Assembly: GCA_020025475.1 (NCBI GenBank)
Contig: JAHHSA010000063.1
Span: 1-8,518 of the forward strand
Source of the DNA: Oscillibacter sp.
Lineage (GTDB): Bacteria; Bacillota; Clostridia; Oscillospirales; Oscillospiraceae
DNA length: 8,518 bases
Direction: 5' to 3'
Made by a program: the position numbers and the translations under genes. Within the stretch, counting starts at the first letter, position 1. Each line of letters starts with the position of its first letter. Below, piece after piece: positions 6,101-8,518 of the stretch. The notes under the pieces were generated by a model, which had not been told where the DNA came from, did no database searches, and saw nothing but the letters and a program-made list of their open reading frames with translations.

Positions 6101-8093
6101 CTTTGAGGAGCTGGGTATTGACCGACTGTTCATCGACGAGGCCCACTACTATAAGAACCTTGCCGCCTATTCCAAGATGCGGAACGTGGGCGGCATTTCC
6201 CAGACGGAGGCCAAGAAGTCCAGCGACCTGTTCATGAAGTGCCGGTATCTGGATGAGGTGACCGGGGGACGCGGCGTGGTGTTTGCCACAGGCACCCCTA
6301 TTTCCAACAGTATGGTGGAGATGTACACCATGCAGCGGTACCTGCAATACCACACGCTGGAGGAGCATGGCCTGCTACACTTTGACGCCTGGGCGTCCAC
6401 CTTCGGAGAGACGGTGACAGCCATTGAACTGGCACCGGAGGGAACGGGCTACCGGGCCAAGACCCGATTTGCCAAGTTCTACAATCTGCCGGAGCTGATG
6501 AGTATGTTCAAGGAAGTGGCGGACATTCAGACTGCCGATATGCTGCACCTGCCGGTGCCGGAGGCCCACTACCACAACGTGGCTGTGAAGCCTAGCGCCA
6601 TTCAAAAGGATATGGTGGAGCAGTTGGGCGAGCGGGCTGAAAAGGTGAGAAACCGAATGGTGACGCCGGATCAGGACAATATGCTGCTGATTACCAACGA
6701 CGGCCGCAAGCTGGCCCTGGATCAGCGATTGACCAATCCCATGCTGCCGGACTTTGAGGGCAGCAAGGTCAATGCCTGTGTCCAAAACATCTACGATATC
6801 TGGAAGGAGCACGAAAGCGAGCGTTCGGCACAGCTGGTGTTCTGCGACTTGTCTACGCCCTCTGCCAAGTCCTTCGGAGGTCCCGCTGACGGCTTCCAAA
6901 ATGTCTACGCAGATATTCGGGAAAAGCTGTTGGAAAAGGGAATCCCGGCAGAAGAGATTGCGTTCATCCATGACGCCAATACGGAGGCAAGAAAGAAAGA
7001 GGTCTTTGCCAAGGTGCGGCAGGGAGAAGTCAGAGTGCTGCTGGGCAGCACCGGCAAGATGGGCGCAGGCACCAACGTGCAGACAAAACTGGTGGCGCTC
7101 CATGACCTGGATTGCCCGTGGCGCCCTTCTGATCTGGAGCAGCGCAGCGGCAGAATCATCCGGCAGGGCAACGAAAACGCGGACGTTCATATTTATCGGT
7201 ATGTGACGGAGGAAACCTTCGATGCCTATCTCTATCAGCTGGTAGAAAACAAGCAAAAGTTTATCTCCCAGATCATGTCAAGCAAAAGCCCTGTACGGTC
7301 CGCGGAGGATATTGACGAGGCTGCGCTGTCCTATGCGGAGATCAAAATGCTGGCAACCGGCAATCCGTACATCAAGGAAAAGATGGATTTAGACATTGCG
7401 GTGTCCCGGTTGAAGCTGCTGAAGGCCAACCACCTGAATCAGCGATATGCCCTGGAGGATCAGCTGTATAAGACCTTCCCCAAGGAGGCGGCGCAGACCA
7501 GGGAAATGATTGCGGGGTATGAAAAAGACCTTGCAGTCCTTGCGGAGAATATGCCCCAAAAGGAGGGGGCCTTCCTGCCTATGACCATCTACGGAGAGGT
7601 CTATACCGAGAAGGAGGATGCAGGAAAGGCGCTGCTGGAAGCCTGCCGCCGCATGACCTCCCCGGAGGCCATTCCCATCGGAGAGTACCGGGGTTTCCGG
7701 ATGGTGCTGTCCTTCGATACCTTTGCCAAAGAGTACCGGCTGAACCTCCACGGCAAATTGTCCCATACGGTTGCTCTGGGCGCTGATGTGTACGGCAATC
7801 TCCTGCGCATCGACCATGCCTTAGCTGGCATGGAGAAACGGATGGAGGCTCAGAAAGACCGGCTGGAAAACCTTCAGGTGCAAATGGAAAACGCTGAGAA
7901 GCAAATCCAGGTTCCGTTCCCGCAGGAACAGGAACTGGCCGAAAAAACAAAGCGGCTGGATGAACTGAACATCCTCTTGAATTTGGATCATCAGGAATCG
8001 GAAATCGTGGATGACCAGCCGGAAGAAACACAGGAGGCATCCGAAAAGACAAATGAAAAACCGCCTCGCAAACTGGGCGGCCTGGAACGATAA
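183..8093 (+). CDS. Giant ArdC-like / N6-adenine methyltransferase / SNF2-type helicase fusion protein of a conjugative element
   Basis: The protein has 2636 residues, numbered here from the TTG at 183. Residues 1-280 form an ArdC-like N-terminal region with YPFHEQLLIYGQRP and GAKGIALLD. Residues 282-404 are an R/G/D/H/P-rich linker overprinting tnpV. Residues 434-528 and 654-745 are two copies of one module. About 868-924 is a small beta-rich region of unknown role. The methyltransferase domain (about 1029-1340) shows NYQITNDALGYGG, YVGWGG (1077-1082), the AdoMet-binding motif I LEPSCGTGNFFG (1146-1157) and motif IV NVPFGDY from N1211. The helicase has Walker A GAGKT (K1827), DEAH (1985-1988), ATGTPISNS (2035-2043), GSTGKMGAGTNVQ (2288-2300) and arginine-finger motif QRSGRIIRQG (2320-2329). 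A coiled coil covers about 2550-2602. Expected activities are ATP-driven DNA translocation and adenine-N6 methylation. By family context this is a cytoplasmic protein that protects or processes transferred element DNA, possibly against host restriction, which is inference. All key motifs are intact. The 135-residue gene follows 16 bases later, so the two are probably in one operon. Confidence 0.95.
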   Translation: MATKLQNIIQFSEELTLGLTSRRGVWQQYMTTAARVYKYPFHEQLLIYGQRPEATACASMDIWNRRMNRWINAGAKGIALLDDSGPRTKLKYVFDVADTHPRTSSSRTPPLWQMKAEQADAVLESLTNSFGEAQDTSAGFAEQVISICGQMTGDNLPDYVEELMNVKEGSYLEELDELTISAHFHRLLASSTAFIVLTRCGVDAGRYFTNEDFEELLDFNTFDTISVLGTATTAISKMMLLEIGRTVEHLEQEQKFAKAPDIRYAEAKEQAEKKIEKEGRVHEHDADLHDGEGRGSVSRPDTDPAGAGGTASEQVRDDAQEVPEGAPRGNVQPAAVIREAGAASGGHRPAGQRDDGDHHRADGREPGSDRRDEGQESHAVGGPDEQHPERSRGDRTARPDPGITESSPKKADSKEKLPPSSIVRAIPQQVVDTFLCLGGHEPDSPLTIVGQYRKDKGTAENLPFLKKEFAEAGRGVFVGDTAYSSWPDETGLTIAKGRTARGEQQAHITWEEMDHRIRELLQLGRYQPQSALDQVDTHVRHQLAEQVVYINGDEFHNLPDEERPPMLRQMRSYPDMVRLVEDRLAEPEGISEVLQFLERGMELLEQYPSSRNYHDLPGTIAEVRDLQRDLLTFTAAPTAGMPPKLYISEDEVDMALSKGSGFERGKARIYLHFVKDRNLTSRAEFLKEEYGTGGAFGRGMLGRDTNSKGIRFERGDITMPYDSVTLTWPQAAKRIGSLIDTGRYLGADGLTKIKAYQKTELARAVYQFYSSQPAEVPRPYPQGMDVYGAASVIEQQLDVPQRVQQFLEEMREIVVSAREEDRHLPQMQRALEDLQAYQNGTYFVTDDQPKKEEPTQPMAVDLTIPYDLTLGQEVQIGTERYNILSMDENRVVLSEADAPLFNRTMKREEFEQKLRENPLNDHLQKQGAPAPAELETEPASEPAAVEVPRDRGDEMLAQALIGAELYEKTGQAVIGFEEGSLEPVRLDRAKEKAEPHKAEEKPLAPPAGKAPVQRGNTICPEIGRAERHNYQITNDALGYGGAKAKFQANVTAIRTLQTVEAEGRLATPEEQEVLAQYVGWGGLAQAFDAENPSWANEYAELKVLLSEEEYASARASTLNAHYTSPTVIRAMYKAIEGMGFQTGNILEPSCGTGNFFGMVPESMAGSRLYGVELDSLTGRMARQLYQNADVSICGFEETKFPDSIFDVAVGNVPFGDYKVADKQYDKLNFSIHDYFFAKTLDKVRPGGVIAFVTSSFTMDKKNPSVRKYIAQRSELLGAIRLPNNAFRANAGTDVVADILFLQKRDRLVELEPEWVHLSKTPEGLPINSYFAENPDMVLGQLTMESTQYGHQALTCAPYPDSDLGDLLDAAVANIHGDIQEYAAQDLAEEEEDRSIPADPNVRNFSYTVVDSQIYFREDSRMNQVEVSATAEGRIKGMIAIRDCVRKLIALQTENQPEEEIQQEQGKLNRLYDQYTKKYGLLNSRGSSSAFGTDSSYPLLCSLEVLNEDGTLKRKADMFTKRTIRPNITIDHVDTPSEALAVSLGEKACVDLTYMAELLGKPGDTTAIEEGLRGVIFRDPEAGEDPLEGWQTADEYLSGNVRKKLAIARMAANGNEQYRINVEALEKIQPKDLSAAEISVRLGAVWLPPEVVQQFMYELLKTPRYAQLDIKVRFSPLTAEWNVSGKSLDRANVQANNTYGTNRINAYKIIEETLNLRDVRIFDYVEDENGNRTPVLNKKETAIAQGKQELIKQAFTEWIWTDPERRERLVRLYNDRFNSTRTREYDGSHLKFPGMSPEITLRQHQKNAIAHILYGGNTLLAHVVGAGKTFEMVAAAQESKRLGLCRKSLIVVPNHLTEQWASEYQQLYPSANILVATKKDFERQNRRKFCGRIATGDYDAVIIGHSQLEKIPVSEERQKRFIEDQINDIVDAIAELKANQGERFQIKQLEKTKKTLQIKMDRLMDSSKKDDVVTFEELGIDRLFIDEAHYYKNLAAYSKMRNVGGISQTEAKKSSDLFMKCRYLDEVTGGRGVVFATGTPISNSMVEMYTMQRYLQYHTLEEHGLLHFDAWASTFGETVTAIELAPEGTGYRAKTRFAKFYNLPELMSMFKEVADIQTADMLHLPVPEAHYHNVAVKPSAIQKDMVEQLGERAEKVRNRMVTPDQDNMLLITNDGRKLALDQRLTNPMLPDFEGSKVNACVQNIYDIWKEHESERSAQLVFCDLSTPSAKSFGGPADGFQNVYADIREKLLEKGIPAEEIAFIHDANTEARKKEVFAKVRQGEVRVLLGSTGKMGAGTNVQTKLVALHDLDCPWRPSDLEQRSGRIIRQGNENADVHIYRYVTEETFDAYLYQLVENKQKFISQIMSSKSPVRSAEDIDEAALSYAEIKMLATGNPYIKEKMDLDIAVSRLKLLKANHLNQRYALEDQLYKTFPKEAAQTREMIAGYEKDLAVLAENMPQKEGAFLPMTIYGEVYTEKEDAGKALLEACRRMTSPEAIPIGEYRGFRMVLSFDTFAKEYRLNLHGKLSHTVALGADVYGNLLRIDHALAGMEKRMEAQKDRLENLQVQMENAEKQIQVPFPQEQELAEKTKRLDELNILLNLDHQESEIVDDQPEETQEASEKTNEKPPRKLGGLER
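1011..1017 (+). promoter_or_regulatory. Internal ribosome binding site for tnpV
   Basis: AAGGAGG sits inside the giant gene, nine bases before the ATG at 1027. Both strength and spacing are optimal for Firmicutes initiation. It decides the tnpV start: the frame itself opens further upstream at a TTG (949), but that codon lacks a comparable site and the extra residues are simply the giant gene's sequence read out of phase. Confidence 0.8.
1027..1392 (+). CDS. tnpV: TnpV-like transposon-associated protein, encoded entirely inside the giant gene in another frame
   Basis: The product has 121 residues, a normal length for TnpV proteins. Recognisable family features are the beta-like start DGVLYPDLTL (12-21), YGMMHKKFLKEHR (34-46), LLLSGKL (53-59), a long amphipathic helix around residues 60-95, W99 and MNNIR (103-107). 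TnpV is named from Tn4451-type elements, where it accompanies a large serine recombinase. An accessory or excision-related role has been suggested, but to my knowledge its function is not settled. The start is chosen from the AAGGAGG nine bases upstream. By hand count 105 of 121 codons end in G or C (87%), against about 71% in 65 giant-gene codons just downstream, so this frame behaves as the dominant coding frame here. It lies one base out of phase with the giant gene, and a terminator-like hairpin begins 14 bases after its stop. No recombinase gene is visible. It could instead be a decayed relic, but it is full length and has no internal stop. Confidence 0.85.
   Translation: MSMTLTYTTEKDGVLYPDLTLILPEPEELPLSKYGMMHKKFLKEHREATYNRLLLSGKLEQHLADIDRQAKEMMETITAQMAESQGVIEEMKAKNPMQWVGLMNNIRNAAEEIVLHDLILA
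1407..1448 (+). terminator. Terminator-like hairpin just after tnpV, inside the giant gene
   Basis: AAGAAGGCGG (1407-1416) is the exact reverse complement of CCGCCTTCTT (1434-1443). After a single bulged A (1417), CAGC (1418-1421) pairs with GCTG (1430-1433), giving a 14-base-pair stem closed by an 8-base A-rich loop (1422-1429). The 3' arm runs into a T-rich tail (TTCTTCTATT). Position, GC-rich upper stem and flanking A-rich/T-rich arms resemble a Rho-independent terminator for tnpV. The T tract is interrupted, so termination may be partial. The giant gene's frame passes through it, so it cannot be a fully efficient stop if that gene is expressed from upstream. Confidence 0.55.
1482..1766 (+). 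repeat. First copy of a duplicated ~90-residue module in the giant protein (residues 434-528)
   Basis: This copy follows the pattern hydrophobic-x-hydrophobic, KDK, FLKKEF, a glycine-rich turn, ETGLTIAKG, HITWEEMDHRIRELLQLGRY. The same order of motifs recurs at residues 654-745. It is a protein-level repeat, too diverged to be an obvious DNA repeat. The module lies between the tnpV-overlap linker and the methyltransferase and is of unknown function; similar modules occur in large polyvalent proteins of mobile elements. Confidence 0.6.
2142..2417 (+). repeat. Second copy of the duplicated ~90-residue module (residues 654-745)
   Basis: The motif order matches the first copy: IYLHFVKDR, FLKEEYGTGGAFG, SKGIRFERG, VTLTWPQAAKRIGSLIDTGRYL. 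The best-kept positions are FLK-x-E-(F/Y), G-(I/L)-x-(I/F)-x-x-G, T-W, the R-I before the final helix, and GRY at the end. About 125 residues separate the two copies. Confidence 0.6.
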
Positions 8094-8103
8094 AGGAGGT
8101 GAT
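8092..8103 (+). promoter_or_regulatory. Twelve-base perfect Shine-Dalgarno for the 135-residue gene
   Basis: AAAGGAGGTGAT is complementary over all 12 bases to the usual 3' end of bacterial 16S rRNA (ATCACCTCCTTT). It begins inside the giant gene's TAA stop codon, and its GGAGG core ends 10 bases before the ATG at 8110. It therefore selects that ATG over the out-of-frame ATG at 8102, which overlaps the site itself. The overlap with the stop suggests translational coupling to the giant gene. Confidence 0.8.
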
Positions 8104-8109
8104 GCCTAG

Positions 8110-8517
8110 ATGGGATACCAGGAAAGCTGGGTGTATGTGGAGCCTGGGAATCAGTTCAAAAAGCTGATCCGGGCCTACGAAAAGGCAGAGCAGGCGGGAT
8201 ATTATGAGGTGGCTGGTGCGCAGCCGATGTCGGTGGTGCAGCTGAAACAGCCCTTTGGAAATATTCCCACAGGAACCAAGGTACTGTGGGTGTGCGGAGA
8301 CCGGTGCTTCCATAATGTCAGCGGTATTTTCGGAGGTGAGCTCCGGTGCCACGGTGTGATTCATGTGGTGCCCATTGAGCAGATCCTGGACGGGCCCACA
8401 GACCGCAGAATCGATGGAATCGACCTCAACAGCCCACAGTGCAGTGAGAATGCATTCATGACAAGGTTCAGCGCAGAAAACTATGCCTACCGCATGAGCA
8501 ATCATTTGGAAAGATAA
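8110..8517 (+). CDS. Conserved-looking 135-residue protein of unknown function
   Basis: This is a complete gene, ATG to TAA, ending one base before the window edge. I do not recognise the family. The product is soluble, with no signal peptide or membrane segment. It starts with an aromatic-rich strand (SWVYVEP) and a helix rich in K/A/E (about residues 15-28), then YYEVAGAQPMSVVQLKQPFG and TGTKVLWVCGDRCFHNVSGIFGG. There are three cysteines (two in VCGDRCFH, one in SPQC), and a histidine beside the second could help bind a metal, but there is no clear zinc-binding pattern. The C-terminal third (GIDLNSPQCSENAFMTRFSAENYAYRM) looks like a conserved helix. It is probably co-transcribed with the giant gene, so a role in the same transfer or maintenance module is a reasonable guess only. 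Codon use matches its neighbour. Confidence 0.85.
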   Translation: MGYQESWVYVEPGNQFKKLIRAYEKAEQAGYYEVAGAQPMSVVQLKQPFGNIPTGTKVLWVCGDRCFHNVSGIFGGELRCHGVIHVVPIEQILDGPTDRRIDGIDLNSPQCSENAFMTRFSAENYAYRMSNHLER

Positions 8518-8518
8518 A

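Noticed and set aside
5103..6368. Long antisense open frame (421 codons) opposite the helicase domain, and similar ones at 3534-4535 and 6375-7256
   Set aside because: They lie opposite strongly conserved motifs of the giant gene, have no convincing ribosome sites, and are explained by its GC-rich third positions. Their products show no recognisable domains.
6754..7206. A 150-codon + strand open frame inside the helicase C-terminal lobe, as a second candidate overprinted gene
   Set aside because: Unlike tnpV it has no ribosome site and a product rich in R, S and W with no family resemblance, and it sits over the conserved helicase motifs, so it is a shadow.
183..8093. Giant frame as two or more genes joined by a sequencing or assembly error
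   Set aside because: The same frame carries family motifs from the first residues to the coiled-coil tail with no stop, and the tnpV overlap keeps register on both sides without any needed frameshift.

Overview
The window looks like accessory DNA from an integrative and conjugative element (Tn1549/CTn-like) of a gut-type Clostridia (Firmicutes) host. The reasons are strong AGGAGG-type ribosome binding sites, a moderately GC-rich codon usage, a giant fused ArdC-like/N6-adenine methyltransferase/SNF2-like helicase protein of the kind carried by such elements, and a YodL-like protein end just upstream. Family assignments come from motif recognition only, as no database search was possible.

Layout: all real genes are on the + strand and tightly packed. 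Positions 1-141 are the 3' end of a YodL/DUF4316-like gene. A short leader (142-182) carries the ribosome binding site of the main gene. Positions 183-8093 are one reading frame of 2636 codons, read from N to C terminus as an ArdC-like N-terminal region, a low-complexity linker, two copies of a ~90-residue module, a small beta-rich region, an N6-adenine methyltransferase domain, a two-lobed DEAH/SNF2-type helicase and a coiled-coil tail. A 12-base perfect Shine-Dalgarno sequence then starts a complete 135-residue gene of unknown function (8110-8517).

The most notable feature lies inside the giant gene. At 1027-1392, one base out of phase with the host frame, is a complete 121-codon gene that looks like TnpV, a transposon-associated protein. 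It has its own AAGGAGG ribosome binding site 9 bases upstream, and a strong hairpin with a T-rich tail begins 14 bases after its stop. The host frame runs straight through site, gene and hairpin without a stop, producing a strange R/G/D/H/P-rich linker. The region is therefore either a true dual-coding overprint or a self-contained tnpV cassette swallowed in frame.

Working together, the giant protein probably modifies or remodels the element's DNA during or after conjugative transfer and may help it evade host restriction. TnpV is presumed to play an accessory role in element movement. No RNA genes, CRISPR arrays, insertion-sequence ends or attachment sites were seen, and no gene-free stretch exceeds about 50 bases.
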